64,000 nt of DNA from Elusimicrobiota bacterium (GCA_016212855.1 JACRDP010000029.1:124001-188000); one strand, 5' to 3'. Positions 25,287 to 33,791 are shown, counted from the first letter of the stretch. Made by a program: numbers and translations. Notes: a model not told the origin generated them from the sequence alone.

Positions 25287-26449
25287 GCGGCGACCTTCAG
25301 TTTGCCGCCGGTGGACATCGCGCTGGGCAGGGGATAGTCGGAGTAGCGGATGTTCTTGTGACAGCCGACGTTCGCGTTGGTGCAGGCGAGGATCAGCCGG
25401 CCGTCGGCGTAGACCTTGGTGTCGGCGCGCACGAAGGCGTCGCCGGTGGGGACCTTGGTGTGGCGGATGATCCTGGCCTCGTAGCGGATGTCGCGGTCGG
25501 AGGGGCGGATCTCGTCGAACACCTCGACCTTCTCGAAGCCGAGCGCGCGGCCGATGCCTTGGTTCCCTCGCCAGACGAGGAACAGGCCGCACAACTGCCA
25601 CACCGCGTCGATCGACAGCACCGTCGGCTTCGTGGGCCCGATCGCGTAGAACCATTCGTGCGGGCCGTTCTCGCGCGAGGCGCGCAATTCGCCTTCGCCG
25701 AGCGCCTCGTCCCAGGCCAGCTTCTCGACGCGGCCGATCTCGAGCATCGGTCCGGTCGGCAGAAGGCCGACCTCGAGCCCGGGCGCGTCGAGCATGGTGC
25801 CGCGGGAGAGGCCGATCACCTCGGCCCGGGAGAGCCGGGTCTTGGCGGTGAACTCCGCCCAGGAGAGGCGCCTGGCGGGTTCATCAGGCATGGACGCCGC
25901 GGGCGTCTGTCTTGAGGGTGTTTCCTCGGTCCAGTACGCGGTCGCGACCGAGGCGGAGGCGATGGTGTAGACCTGCACGCCGTCGACGGACACGGCTGCC
26001 TTGCCCGTGAGCATGGTTTCGTCGCCGTCCTTTTCGACGGAGACGACGTCCACCGCGTAAACGACCTCTTTGTCGTACGGGCGGATTTGGCCGAAGAAGG
26101 ACACGCCCTCCATGCCGAGGGTCTTGTCGCAGCCGGTCAGGCCGCGCCACGCGGCGAAGAACTTGAGCGCCTGCCACACCGCGTCGACGCCCCAGCACCC
26201 GGGCATGACGGGATCGCCCTGAAAGTGGCAGTCGTAAAACCAGTCGTCGAGGCGGTTGCGGCGGACGGCGACGATACGCCCCTTCCCTGAGGCCTGATCC
26301 CAAGAAATCTCGCGGATCTCGTGAAAGGGCAGGAGGAGGGACCAGGGAAGAGCGGGGAGGCCGGCGGGAGCGCCGTCGAGTCCCGAGACGAAATCCAGGA
26401 TTTCGTCGGGTGAAAAACGGCTCTTCTTTTGGAATTCGTCGAATCTCAT
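25283..26449 (-). CDS. Tandem FabA-like double-hotdog protein
   Basis: 388 residues containing two FabA-like hotdog domains. Copy 1 has WFYDCHFQGDPVMPGC and GVDAVWQ, with His75 and Asp89 spaced by 14 as in FabA (His70/Asp84). Copy 2 has WFYAIGPTKPTVLSIDAVWQ: Asp281 is kept, but the His segment is shortened by 4 residues and has no His. Both copies then show LFLVWRG or FFAAWRG and an IRPxD(K/R)xxxY strand. FabA dehydrates or isomerises 3-hydroxyacyl-ACP at sites built from two subunits; here a pseudo-dimer with one working site is likely. It is co-transcribed with the 163-residue hotdog gene. TATAAT on the minus strand at 26464-26469 may be its -10. Confidence 0.85.
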   Translation of the reverse strand: MRFDEFQKKSRFSPDEILDFVSGLDGAPAGLPALPWSLLLPFHEIREISWDQASGKGRIVAVRRNRLDDWFYDCHFQGDPVMPGCWGVDAVWQALKFFAAWRGLTGCDKTLGMEGVSFFGQIRPYDKEVVYAVDVVSVEKDGDETMLTGKAAVSVDGVQVYTIASASVATAYWTEETPSRQTPAASMPDEPARRLSWAEFTAKTRLSRAEVIGLSRGTMLDAPGLEVGLLPTGPMLEIGRVEKLAWDEALGEGELRASRENGPHEWFYAIGPTKPTVLSIDAVWQLCGLFLVWRGNQGIGRALGFEKVEVFDEIRPSDRDIRYEARIIRHTKVPTGDAFVRADTKVYADGRLILACTNANVGCHKNIRYSDYPLPSAMSTGGKLKVAA

Positions 26450-26492
26450 CGTCTGGGCCGCTTGATTATACTAATGATACACTCTCGGCCCC

Positions 26493-26603
26493 ATGAGCAT
26501 GATCAAGGAATTCAAAGAGTTCGCCATCAAGGGCAACGTCATCGACATGGCCGTCGGCGTCGTCATCGGCGGCGCCTTCGGCAAGATCGTCGGTTCCTTG
26601 GGC
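26493..26603 (+). pseudogene. N-terminal remnant of mscL
   Basis: The first 36-37 codons read [18 protein letters not shown] followed by [18 protein letters not shown], which is the amphipathic N-terminal helix and first transmembrane helix of the large-conductance mechanosensitive channel MscL. The frame then continues into unrelated residues to a stop at 26687, inside the next gene. The pore-completing second helix is absent. A deletion probably fused this remnant to the promoter region of the response-regulator gene. Confidence 0.8.
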
Positions 26604-26625
26604 AACGTGGCGGAATCGCGTACAT

Positions 26626-26654
26626 TTGTTAATCCGGTCGTGAAAGACTATACT
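26626..26654 (+). promoter_or_regulatory. Promoter of the receiver-thioesterase fusion, leaderless
   Basis: TTGTTA (26626-26631), 17-base spacer and TATACT (26649-26654), with ATG after 7 bases at 26662. It lies directly after the mscL remnant. Confidence 0.6.
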
Positions 26655-26661
26655 CCCGGCT

Positions 26662-27555
26662 ATGTCGCGCACGATTCTCGTCGTTGACGACGACGTCACC
26701 TTGGTGGCACCCCTCAAGGACGGCCTCGAGTCGGCCGGCTACCGCGTGGCCGTCGCCTTCGATTCGGCGCAGGGGCTGCTCCTCGCCAACGAGCTGCGCC
26801 CGGACCTGATCATCCTCGATTTCTACATGCCGGGCGCCGACGGAGCGGCGACCTACGACCGCCTGCGCTCCTCGACAGTGACGAGCGGCACGCCGGTAAT
26901 TTTCTCGACGGGCCTCACGCTCGACGAGCTCAAGGGCAAGGTCAAGCCCGGCGCGAAGACGTTCTTCCTGCGCAAGCCGGTCGGCTTCTCGGCGATCCTC
27001 TCGGTCGTCAACCAGGTTTTGGGCGAGGACAAGAAGGCGATCAAAAACGTCACCTTGCCCGGCGGCAAGGGCACGCCGCCTCCCGCCGAGGCGCCCAAGG
27101 CTCCGGCGCACAAGGCCAAGTCCGAGCCCAAGAAGCAGAAGTTCCATGAGTTCCAGGTGCGCGTGACCTACGCCGACACCGACAAGGCCGGGATCATCTA
27201 TTACGCGAACTACCTGAAATATCTCGAGCAGGGGCGCACCGAGCTGATGCGCTCGCTCGGCGTGCGCTACCGCGACCTCGAGGTGAGCCGCAAGCTGTTC
27301 CTGCCGGCGGTTTCCGCGCACTGCGAGTACCTGGCGCCCAGTCGCTACGACGATATGCTGACGATCCGGACCTGGATCACCGAGCTCGGACGGGCGAGCA
27401 TCTCCTTCGCCTGCGAGGTCGTCGATCAGGAGCTCGGCGGCAAGGTCGTCGCGCGCGTCCAGTCGCGCCACGCGATCGTCACCGACCTGTGGCGCCCCGC
27501 GCGCGTGCCCGCCGACCTGCGCTTGCTTCTCGCGCCCTACGTTCAGACGGCTTAA
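26662..27555 (+). CDS. Response-regulator receiver fused to a YbgC-like acyl-CoA thioesterase
   Basis: 297 residues. Residues 1-120 are a CheY-like receiver: VVDDD acidic pocket, phospho-acceptor Asp53 in [13 protein letters not shown], Ser82/Thr83 and Lys105 in FFLRKPV. A Lys/Pro/Ala-rich linker (about 122-160) leads to a 4HBT hotdog domain with [19 protein letters not shown], the YbgC/PaaI-type active-site segment (Asp172), and [12 protein letters not shown]. All key residues of both domains are present. The predicted role is a thioesterase whose activity or location responds to phosphorylation. Neighbouring hotdog genes at 24795-26449 suggest a link to acyl metabolism. No histidine kinase gene is in the window. 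Confidence 0.88.
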   Translation: MSRTILVVDDDVTLVAPLKDGLESAGYRVAVAFDSAQGLLLANELRPDLIILDFYMPGADGAATYDRLRSSTVTSGTPVIFSTGLTLDELKGKVKPGAKTFFLRKPVGFSAILSVVNQVLGEDKKAIKNVTLPGGKGTPPPAEAPKAPAHKAKSEPKKQKFHEFQVRVTYADTDKAGIIYYANYLKYLEQGRTELMRSLGVRYRDLEVSRKLFLPAVSAHCEYLAPSRYDDMLTIRTWITELGRASISFACEVVDQELGGKVVARVQSRHAIVTDLWRPARVPADLRLLLAPYVQTA

Positions 27556-28635
27556 CTAGGTGTAGGGGATCTCGGTGCCGTCGCCGTCTACGGAAGCGAA
27601 GCCGCGCTCGCTGGCGTACCAAGACCAGGTGACGTTGATCAGCGCCTTCAAGACCCCGGCCGCGGGCACCGCGAACACGAGCCCGAGAAAGCCGAACATC
27701 TCGCCGCCGAGGATCAGCACGAGCAGGTTCGTCATCGCGTGCATGTGCAGGGAGTGGCGCGCGATCATGGGCTGGACCAAGGTCTCCTCGACTCCGCGGA
27801 TGCCGAGAAACAGCGCCGCGACCTTGAGGAACGCGGCCGGGGTTCCGAACTGATACCACGCCATCGAACCGCCCACGACGATCCCCATCACCAGGCCGAA
27901 GTAGGGCACGACCGAGCTCAGGCCCGAGATCGCCGCGATGATCAGCGCGTTGTCGACGCCGAGCGCGACGAGGCCGGCGAAGGAGATGGTGAAGATCACG
28001 GCGACGACGATCAGCAGCCCCCGCACGTAGTTGCCCAGCGCCTTGTCCACCTCGCTGAGGAGGTGGATCGCCTGCTCGACGAGACGGCTGGGGCAGGACT
28101 GAATCAGCGAATCCACGCCGGAGGGCCCGTCCAATAAGAAGAAGAAGCCGATGAACGGCACGAGCAGGGCGTGGGCGAGCAGCGGGATCAGAGCGAACAG
28201 GTGCGAGGGCAGCTCCTGGAGCTTCTCGAGCGTCCCGCCGACCGCGCCCTCGAGGGCCTTCTCGGTCACGCTTTGCGGCAGCGGAAGCCGCTTGGCCAAT
28301 TCAACCTGCTGCGTCGTGGCGGCTTTTTGGATCGCGCGCATGTAGGACGGGGCCTTGGCCTGCAGCATCTCGGCCTCGTCGGTGAGCACGCTCCGAAGCC
28401 CCGAGTAGGCGACGGCGCCGAGCGCGGCGGCGATCAGATAGCCGCCGGCCACGAGATGGCCGCGGCGCAGGCCGCGCGCCTCGAGGCGGACCAGGATCGG
28501 GTTGAGCACGTAGGCGAAGGCGGCCGCGAGCACGAACGGCGTCAGGGCGTGGTGGATGCGGTAGAAAGCGTAGGCGCAGGCCGTGCCGACGATGAAGACC
28601 GTCAGAAACGGGAAGGAGCGTCGCTCGTCAGCCAT
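27556..28635 (-). CDS. AI-2E/PerM-family transporter
   Basis: 359 residues with about eight hydrophobic segments arranged as in the PerM/YdbI (AI-2 exporter-like) family. The N-terminal pair includes FLTVFIVGTACAYAFYRIH, a central soluble helical region spans about 85-160, and the C-terminus has the family segment VVPYFGLVMGIVVGGSMAWYQ followed by LVLILGGEMFGFLGLVFAVP. Members export small molecules or act as sodium/proton antiporters; the substrate is unknown here. The start overlaps the CNBD gene by 8 bases. Confidence 0.9.
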   Translation of the reverse strand: MADERRSFPFLTVFIVGTACAYAFYRIHHALTPFVLAAAFAYVLNPILVRLEARGLRRGHLVAGGYLIAAALGAVAYSGLRSVLTDEAEMLQAKAPSYMRAIQKAATTQQVELAKRLPLPQSVTEKALEGAVGGTLEKLQELPSHLFALIPLLAHALLVPFIGFFFLLDGPSGVDSLIQSCPSRLVEQAIHLLSEVDKALGNYVRGLLIVVAVIFTISFAGLVALGVDNALIIAAISGLSSVVPYFGLVMGIVVGGSMAWYQFGTPAAFLKVAALFLGIRGVEETLVQPMIARHSLHMHAMTNLLVLILGGEMFGFLGLVFAVPAAGVLKALINVTWSWYASERGFASVDGDGTEIPYT

Positions 28636-29125
28636 TTTTGGCGGGGATGAACTTCGGGTCGCTGTTGACCCGGCGCAGGCGCGCCGAGAGCAGGCGCGCG
28701 AGGTGGCTCATGATCGTCACGCCGATGCGCGGCTCGGAATTGAGGAGGGCGTCGAGCTTGCTCTTGTAGAGCAGGTGCATGTGGGACTTGACCGTCGCGG
28801 TCGCCGTCGCCGAGCGCGGCAGGGATTCGAGCAAAGCCATTTCTCCAAAGAAGTCGCCGGGCTTGAGCGCGTACAGCGGGGCGCGGGAGCCCTCGCGCGT
28901 CAGTTCGACGCCGCCGTCCTCGAGGATGAACAGCGCGCGGCCGATGTCGCCCTCGACGAAGACGACCTCGCCCTCGCGGTAGGTGCGCGAGTGCAGGGAC
29001 TGCACGAGATAGCCGAGCTCGCGGTCGCGCAGATCCTTGAAGATCTCGAGCGAACGCAGGAAGTGCTTCTTGCGCGAGAACTGCGGATCGATGAACCAGC
29101 GCTTGATGGACTTGAGCGCGCTCAT
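28628..29125 (-). CDS. Cyclic-nucleotide-binding domain protein
   Basis: 165 residues. A single CAP_ED domain (about 25-135) with EIFKDLRDRELGYLVQSL, REGEVVFVEGD and the phosphate-binding cassette FGEMALLESLPRSATA, which keeps the Glu and Arg needed for cNMP binding. There is no DNA-binding domain, so it is a stand-alone sensor. It lies between a small membrane protein gene (1-base gap) and the AI-2E permease gene (overlap), so it may regulate the permease; that is inference. Confidence 0.88.
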   Translation of the reverse strand: MSALKSIKRWFIDPQFSRKKHFLRSLEIFKDLRDRELGYLVQSLHSRTYREGEVVFVEGDIGRALFILEDGGVELTREGSRAPLYALKPGDFFGEMALLESLPRSATATATVKSHMHLLYKSKLDALLNSEPRIGVTIMSHLARLLSARLRRVNSDPKFIPAKNG

Positions 29126-29126
29126 G

Positions 29127-29357
29127 TCAGCGCCGGAAGATCGCCAGCCCGGTCGAGAGCAAGGTCCTCAGAGTGTCGCCCCAGCCGGACCGCACCGTCT
29201 GTCCGAAGGACAGCACCTCCTGGTCCACGCGGTACGCCGCGACCTCGACGGCCTGGGCGGCGTCCTTGAGGCGCAGCATAGTGTAGATGAACACGGCGAT
29301 CATGACGCCGAGTTCGAGAACGATGAGGGCGAGGCAGACGGCGATGAAGGTGTCCAT
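29127..29357 (-). CDS. Small single-pass membrane protein
   Basis: 76 residues. MDTFIAVCLALIVLELGVMI begins a transmembrane helix, followed by an amphipathic helix (LRLKDAAQAVEVAAYRVDQE), similar in layout to DUF948-type proteins. An ATG three codons upstream is possible, but the one at 29357 has TACGAT 7 bases before it, matching the leaderless spacing seen elsewhere. It is the first gene of the operon with the CNBD and AI-2E genes. Confidence 0.6.
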   Translation of the reverse strand: MDTFIAVCLALIVLELGVMIAVFIYTMLRLKDAAQAVEVAAYRVDQEVLSFGQTVRSGWGDTLRTLLSTGLAIFRR

Positions 29358-29392
29358 GGAGGGCATCGTATCAAAATTTGTAGAATGAGCGA

Positions 29393-32161
29393 ATGCCCGA
29401 GGCGCGCACCGACTGGTCGGCGACCGTCCACCTGCCCAAGACCGATTTCCCGATGAAGGGGGATCTGGCCAAGCGGGAACCGGAACTGCTGGCGGTCTGG
29501 TCAAGCGAAGGACTATACGAGAAGCTCCAGGCGCGACAGAAGGGCCGGCCGCCCTTCGTTCTCCACGATGGCCCGCCCTACGCCAACGGCAGCATCCACA
29601 TCGGCCACGCCCTCAACAAGGTCCTCAAGGACCTCACCGTGAAGGCGCGCGCCTTGCTCGGCCACGCCGCCCCGTACGTTCCGGGTTGGGACTGCCACGG
29701 CCTGCCCATCGAGACCGCCTTGCTCAAGGAAATGAAGATGAGCAAGCGCGGCGTCACCGACATCCCCAAGTTCCGGCGCGACGCCGCCGCCTTCGCCGAG
29801 CGCTTCATCGGCCTGCAGCGCGAGGACTTCAAGCGCCTGGGCCTGCTCGGCGACTGGGAGCGGCCTTACAAGACTTTGTCGCGCGATTACGAGGCGAAGA
29901 TCCTGCGCGCCTTCCGCCTGCTGGTGCAGAAAGGCCATGTGTATCGCGGGTTGAAGCCCGTGCTCTGGTGCCCGACCTGCGAGACGGCCCTGGCCGACGC
30001 CGAGGTCGAGTACAAGGACAAGACGTCTCCCTCGGTGTACGTCGCGCTCAAAATCCGGCCTTTCGAGGCCCAGTTCGCCAAGAGCGACAAGACGCTTCTC
30101 GAGAACGCCGAGCTCGTGATCTGGACGACCACGCCGTGGACCTTGCCCGCCAACCGAGCCGCGGCCTTCCATCCGCTCCTGAAGTACACCTTGGTCGCCG
30201 CCGAAGTCGGGGGCGTCAAGCGCTCGTTGCTGGTCGGCCATGACCGGCTCGAGGCGGTCAAAACGGCGCTCGGCGCGACGAGCTGGAGCGAGATCAAGAC
30301 CTGGGACGGCTCGTACTTCGACGACGAGTCGATCACCTACGCTCTTCCCTATCCTCCATCCCCGGAGGACAACGCCGGCCGCGCGTTGATCGCGGACTAC
30401 GTGACGGCCGAGGACGGCACCGGCATCGTCCACACGGCTCCCGGCCACGGAGAGGACGATTTTCACACGGGCATGAAGTACGGCCTTCAGATCCTCAACC
30501 CCGTCGACGGCTCCGGCGTGTTCAACGACAAGGCCCCGCGCTGGAAGGGGAAGCACATCTTCAAGGAGGGCAATCCCGAAATCGTCGCCGACCTTCAAGA
30601 ACGCGGCCTCCTGCTCGCGAAGAAGGACATCGTTCACTCCTACCCGCATTGCTGGCGCTGCAAGAACCCGGTCGTCTTCCGCACCACCGAGCAGTGGTTT
30701 TTGAAGCTGTCGGAAGAGCTCCGAACTCATCTTCTCGGCGAGATCGACAAAGTCCAGTGGGTCCCCGCCGACGGACGCAACCGCATCGCCGCGATGGTGA
30801 GCAATCGCCCCGACTGGTGCCTGTCGCGCCAGCGCGTCTGGGGCACGCCGATCACAGTCCTCTATTCCGTCTCCACCGGCAAGGCCGTGCTCGATGACGC
30901 CGTGCTCGAGGCCATCGAGAGGAAGGCCGCGGCCGACGGCACGGACTTCTGGTTCGAGCGCTGGGGCGAGGTCCTCAAACCCTCGGACTGGCCTTTCCTG
31001 CCCGCGCACCCGGAACTCGCCGGCGGCTTCCGGCGCGAGTCCGACATTCTCGACGTGTGGCTCGATTCCGGCGTCTCCTGGCTCGCCGTTTTGGGCGAGG
31101 ACGCGGTCGCCGACCTGTATCTCGAGGGCTCCGACCAGCACCGGGGCTGGTTCCAGAGCTCTCTCGTCATGTCGACGGCCTTGAGGGGCAAGGCCCCGTA
31201 CAAGGCCGTGCTCACGCACGGCTTCGTCCTCGACGAGAAGGGCCGCGCGATGCACAAGTCCACGGGCAACGTCGTCGCGCCGCAAGAGGTCATCGGAAAG
31301 TTCGGCGCCGACCTGCTCCGCCTTTGGGTCGCGTTGTGCGACTACAACGACGACGTGCGCATCTCCGACAATCTGCTCAAGGGCCCGGAGGACAGCTACC
31401 GCCGCGTGCGCAACACCTTCAAGTACCTGTTGGGGTCGCTTGACGGCTTTGACGCCGCGAAAGCCGTTCCCTACGACAAGCTTCCGGAGATGGAGCGCTA
31501 TCTGCTGCACCGCCTCGCGCTCGTTCAGCAGGAGACGCTCGAGGATTACCGTCAGTACCGCTACCGCGACGCCGCGCGCCGGCTCGTGGACTTCTGCGCC
31601 TTCGACTTGTCGGCGCTGTGCATCGACGGGATGAAGGATCGCCTCTACACGTTCAAGCTGGACGCTCCCGAGCGCCTTGCGGCGCAGACCGTGATGGCGG
31701 AGGTCTTGGGCCGCCTCTGCGCTCTGCTCTCGCCGATCCTGTCGTTCACGGCGGAGGAAGCCTGGCGTTTTTGGTCCGCGCGACCGGCCGGCAGCGTATT
31801 TCTGTGGGACCTCCCGGCTCCGGACGCGCGCTGGATCGACGCGACGCTCGCCGCGCGCTGGGACAAGGCCCGCGAACTGCGCGAGCGGGTCAACAAGAAG
31901 CTCGAGGAAGCCCGCGCGGCCAAGCTCGTCGGCAAATCCCTCGACGCCAAGGTCGTCCTGCCCGGCAGCGCCGCGGAATTCAAGGGCATGAACCTCGAGG
32001 AGCTGTTCATCGTGTCCCAGGTCGAGTGGGGGACCGGGGCCGACATCGCGGTCGCGCACGCCGTGGGCGCGAAATGCCCGCGCTGCTGGCGCTGGCAGAC
32101 CGACCTCGGCTCGTCGCCGGCCCATCCGGAGCTATGCGGACGCTGCGCGCGGCAGCTGTAG
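29393..32161 (+). CDS. ileS: Isoleucyl-tRNA synthetase
   Basis: 922 residues, the normal length for bacterial IleRS. HIGH motif H69-I-G-H72 in NGSIHIGHALNK; editing (CP1) domain with VIWTTTPWTLPANRA and DGTGIVHTAPGHGEDD; the KMSKS loop is present as AMHKS (residues 619-623), a variant with His in the third position. The C-terminal zinc finger CPRCWRW...CGRC is complete. A TAGAAT box at 29381-29386 ends 6 bases before the ATG. It charges tRNA-Ile and edits valine. lspA starts inside its last 28 bases. Confidence 0.97.
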   Translation: MPEARTDWSATVHLPKTDFPMKGDLAKREPELLAVWSSEGLYEKLQARQKGRPPFVLHDGPPYANGSIHIGHALNKVLKDLTVKARALLGHAAPYVPGWDCHGLPIETALLKEMKMSKRGVTDIPKFRRDAAAFAERFIGLQREDFKRLGLLGDWERPYKTLSRDYEAKILRAFRLLVQKGHVYRGLKPVLWCPTCETALADAEVEYKDKTSPSVYVALKIRPFEAQFAKSDKTLLENAELVIWTTTPWTLPANRAAAFHPLLKYTLVAAEVGGVKRSLLVGHDRLEAVKTALGATSWSEIKTWDGSYFDDESITYALPYPPSPEDNAGRALIADYVTAEDGTGIVHTAPGHGEDDFHTGMKYGLQILNPVDGSGVFNDKAPRWKGKHIFKEGNPEIVADLQERGLLLAKKDIVHSYPHCWRCKNPVVFRTTEQWFLKLSEELRTHLLGEIDKVQWVPADGRNRIAAMVSNRPDWCLSRQRVWGTPITVLYSVSTGKAVLDDAVLEAIERKAAADGTDFWFERWGEVLKPSDWPFLPAHPELAGGFRRESDILDVWLDSGVSWLAVLGEDAVADLYLEGSDQHRGWFQSSLVMSTALRGKAPYKAVLTHGFVLDEKGRAMHKSTGNVVAPQEVIGKFGADLLRLWVALCDYNDDVRISDNLLKGPEDSYRRVRNTFKYLLGSLDGFDAAKAVPYDKLPEMERYLLHRLALVQQETLEDYRQYRYRDAARRLVDFCAFDLSALCIDGMKDRLYTFKLDAPERLAAQTVMAEVLGRLCALLSPILSFTAEEAWRFWSARPAGSVFLWDLPAPDARWIDATLAARWDKARELRERVNKKLEEARAAKLVGKSLDAKVVLPGSAAEFKGMNLEELFIVSQVEWGTGADIAVAHAVGAKCPRCWRWQTDLGSSPAHPELCGRCARQL

Positions 32162-32586
32162 CCGTCGCGCTGCTGGCGCTGGACCGGGTCACCAAGATCT
32201 GGGCAGTCAAGTCCCTGCTGCCCATCGGCACCATACCTCTGATCCCGTTCTTCGATCTGACCTACGTCGAGAACACGGGCGCCGCCTTCGGCATGGGGCG
32301 CGGAGCCGGAAAAATTCTGACTGCCGTCTCGATCGGGTTGGTGATCGCTCTGCAAGTCATGCGTCGCCGCTGGCCGAAGGACGACCTGTGGCTGCAGGGC
32401 GGAGCGCTGCTCGTCACCACGGGTGCCATCGGCAACCTGTACGATCGTTTAAAGTTCGGTTATGTCGTGGACTTCCTGCACATCCATCACTGGCCGGTGT
32501 TCAACGTGGCCGACTCGTGCATCACGATCGGCGCGCTGATGCTCGCGTGGGGTATGCGCGACGAAAAGCCCGCCCGCGCCCATTGA
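32134..32586 (+). CDS. lspA: Lipoprotein signal peptidase (signal peptidase II)
   Basis: 150 residues with four transmembrane segments. Family motifs are all present: ALDRVTKIWAV, YVENTGAAFGMG, GAIGNLYDRLKFGYVVDFL and FNVADSCITIG. The likely catalytic aspartates are Asp113 and Asp127. It cleaves prolipoproteins before the lipidated Cys, consistent with the several lipobox proteins in this window. The ATG lies within ileS, 28 bases before its stop, giving tight coupling; this ileS-lspA order is common in bacteria. Confidence 0.95.
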   Translation: MRTLRAAAVAVALLALDRVTKIWAVKSLLPIGTIPLIPFFDLTYVENTGAAFGMGRGAGKILTAVSIGLVIALQVMRRRWPKDDLWLQGGALLVTTGAIGNLYDRLKFGYVVDFLHIHHWPVFNVADSCITIGALMLAWGMRDEKPARAH

Positions 32587-32611
32587 TTTATCCCCGCCGA
32601 TGGGCTAACCT
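32583..32611 (+). promoter_or_regulatory. Promoter of the ankyrin gene at 32618, leaderless
   Basis: TTGATT (32583-32588, overlapping the lspA stop), 17-base spacer, TAACCT (32606-32611), then 6 bases to the ATG. Confidence 0.5.
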
Positions 32612-32617
32612 TCCCAC

Positions 32618-33217
32618 ATGAAGAAAATCGCCCCGGCCCTCGCGCTCGCCCTTCTCGCCGCTCCGCTGTTCGCCGCGACCGCTCCCAAGACCCCGCCGGT
32701 GAAGGACCTCGTCGAGGCCGCCGGCCAGGGCAACAGGACGGAGATTTCGCGCCTGCTCAAGGCCGGGGTTCCGGTGGACGGCCGCCTCGGCGCGTCCGAC
32801 AACGGCATGACCGCGCTCACCGCCGCCGCGACGATCGGCCAAGTCGATTCGGTCAAGGTTCTGCTCGCCGCGAAGGCCGACGCCAACCTCGCCGACCTTC
32901 AGGGGACCTCGCCCCTGCACAAGGCCTGTTTCCCGCCGATCGGAAAGGACAAGGCCCTCGAGCTCCAGAACAAGCGGGCGATCGTCGTGGCGCTGCTCTC
33001 CGCCAAGGCCAAGCCGAACGTCAAGGACAAGCAGGGCTGGACGCCCCTGATGCTGGCCGCCTCGGTCGGGGACGCGGCGATCGTGAAGGCGCTCCTGGAC
33101 GCGGGCGCCGACGCCTCGGCGAAGCTGTCCAACGGCAAGACCGCGCTGACCTTGGCCGAGCAGGGGAAGAACCTTGAAGCGGCGTACTTGCTCGGACTGA
33201 AGAAGAAGGCGCGTTAG
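32618..33217 (+). CDS. Secreted ankyrin-repeat protein
   Basis: 199 residues. A signal peptide (cleavage near residue 20, LFAATA) is followed by about four ankyrin repeats: VKDLVEAAGQGNRTEISRLL, MTALTAAATIGQVDSVKVLL, TSPLHKACF and GWTPLMLAASVGDAAIVKALL. There is no lipobox, so it is predicted periplasmic or secreted, unlike the lipid-anchored ankyrin protein at 7510. The repeat boundaries resemble that protein, suggesting paralogy. Partner unknown. Confidence 0.86.
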   Translation: MKKIAPALALALLAAPLFAATAPKTPPVKDLVEAAGQGNRTEISRLLKAGVPVDGRLGASDNGMTALTAAATIGQVDSVKVLLAAKADANLADLQGTSPLHKACFPPIGKDKALELQNKRAIVVALLSAKAKPNVKDKQGWTPLMLAASVGDAAIVKALLDAGADASAKLSNGKTALTLAEQGKNLEAAYLLGLKKKAR

Positions 33218-33224
33218 CGTCTAG

Positions 33225-33245
33225 GCCGGGCGCGAGACGCCCGGC
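33225..33245. other. GC-rich hairpin downstream of the ankyrin gene
   Basis: GCCGGGCG (33225-33232) and CGCCCGGC (33238-33245) form a perfect 8-bp stem with a 5-base loop, 7 bases after the ankyrin stop. No T tract follows on either strand, so it is at best a weak or mRNA-stabilising hairpin. Confidence 0.4.
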
Positions 33246-33275
33246 ACAGAAGTGCTGAGGAATGGACTGTAACTT

Positions 33276-33716
33276 CTAGTCCTTAGCGGCGAAGCGGGAC
33301 ATGCCGTAGCCGATGAGGCCGCCGGCGAGTACGCCGATGAGCAGACCGGCCCCGCCGAACAACGAGCCGATCAGCAGGCCGAGAATGCCGCCCTTGATGC
33401 CCGAGATGAAGTGCTCCTTCTTCGTCCACTCGTTGGGCTTGGGCGGATCCAGCTCCTTGTCCGCGCCGACGGTCCGCGCGGTGAGAGCGGCGCGCTTGTC
33501 GGCCAAAATCTGCTCGTCCGCGGCGACCTGGGCCTGCGTACGCTTGTAGCCGGTGGAGCCGACGGTCACGACGTCGCCTTCGGGGCGGGGCTTGCTGCCG
33601 TCGAAGGCGCCGGGATTCTGAGCGGTGCCGCGGGCGTCGCCGAGCGCTCCGCCGGCGGCGGCGAACGACGGGGCGGATATTAAGGCGGCGAGCAAAGCGA
33701 GTCCGCGGATGTTCAT
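33276..33716 (-). CDS. Exported protein with C-terminal glycine-zipper membrane segment
   Basis: 146 residues. The signal peptide ends near FAAAG. The middle is polar (TGYKRTQAQVAADEQILADKR). The C-terminus has GIKGGILGLLIGSLFGG followed by a second Gly-rich hydrophobic run, GLLIGVLAGGLIGYGM: a glycine-zipper hairpin. The start at 33716 (MNIRGL) is preferred over an ATG two codons earlier because TATCCT lies 6 bases before it. The C-terminal segment is shared with the large protein encoded next to it at 33789. Confidence 0.65.
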   Translation of the reverse strand: MNIRGLALLAALISAPSFAAAGGALGDARGTAQNPGAFDGSKPRPEGDVVTVGSTGYKRTQAQVAADEQILADKRAALTARTVGADKELDPPKPNEWTKKEHFISGIKGGILGLLIGSLFGGAGLLIGVLAGGLIGYGMSRFAAKD

Positions 33717-33774
33717 GCGCATAGGATAACGCCCCGACAGGCTCCTCGGGAAGGAGCGTAGGACCCCGGAAGGC

Positions 33775-33791
33775 CTGGGTCTAAAGTCCTA
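33775..33791. repeat. Copy 1 of a 17-bp motif spanning a stop codon
   Basis: CTGGGTCTAAAGTCCTA; its CTA is the complement of the TAG stop of the minus-strand gene ending at 33789. Copy 2 at 36713-36729 differs at one base and has the same relation to the next gene's stop. Confidence 0.5.

Noticed and set aside
29513-32125. 870-residue minus-strand open frame opposite ileS
   Set aside because: A shadow of IleRS codons; no domain and an abnormal composition.
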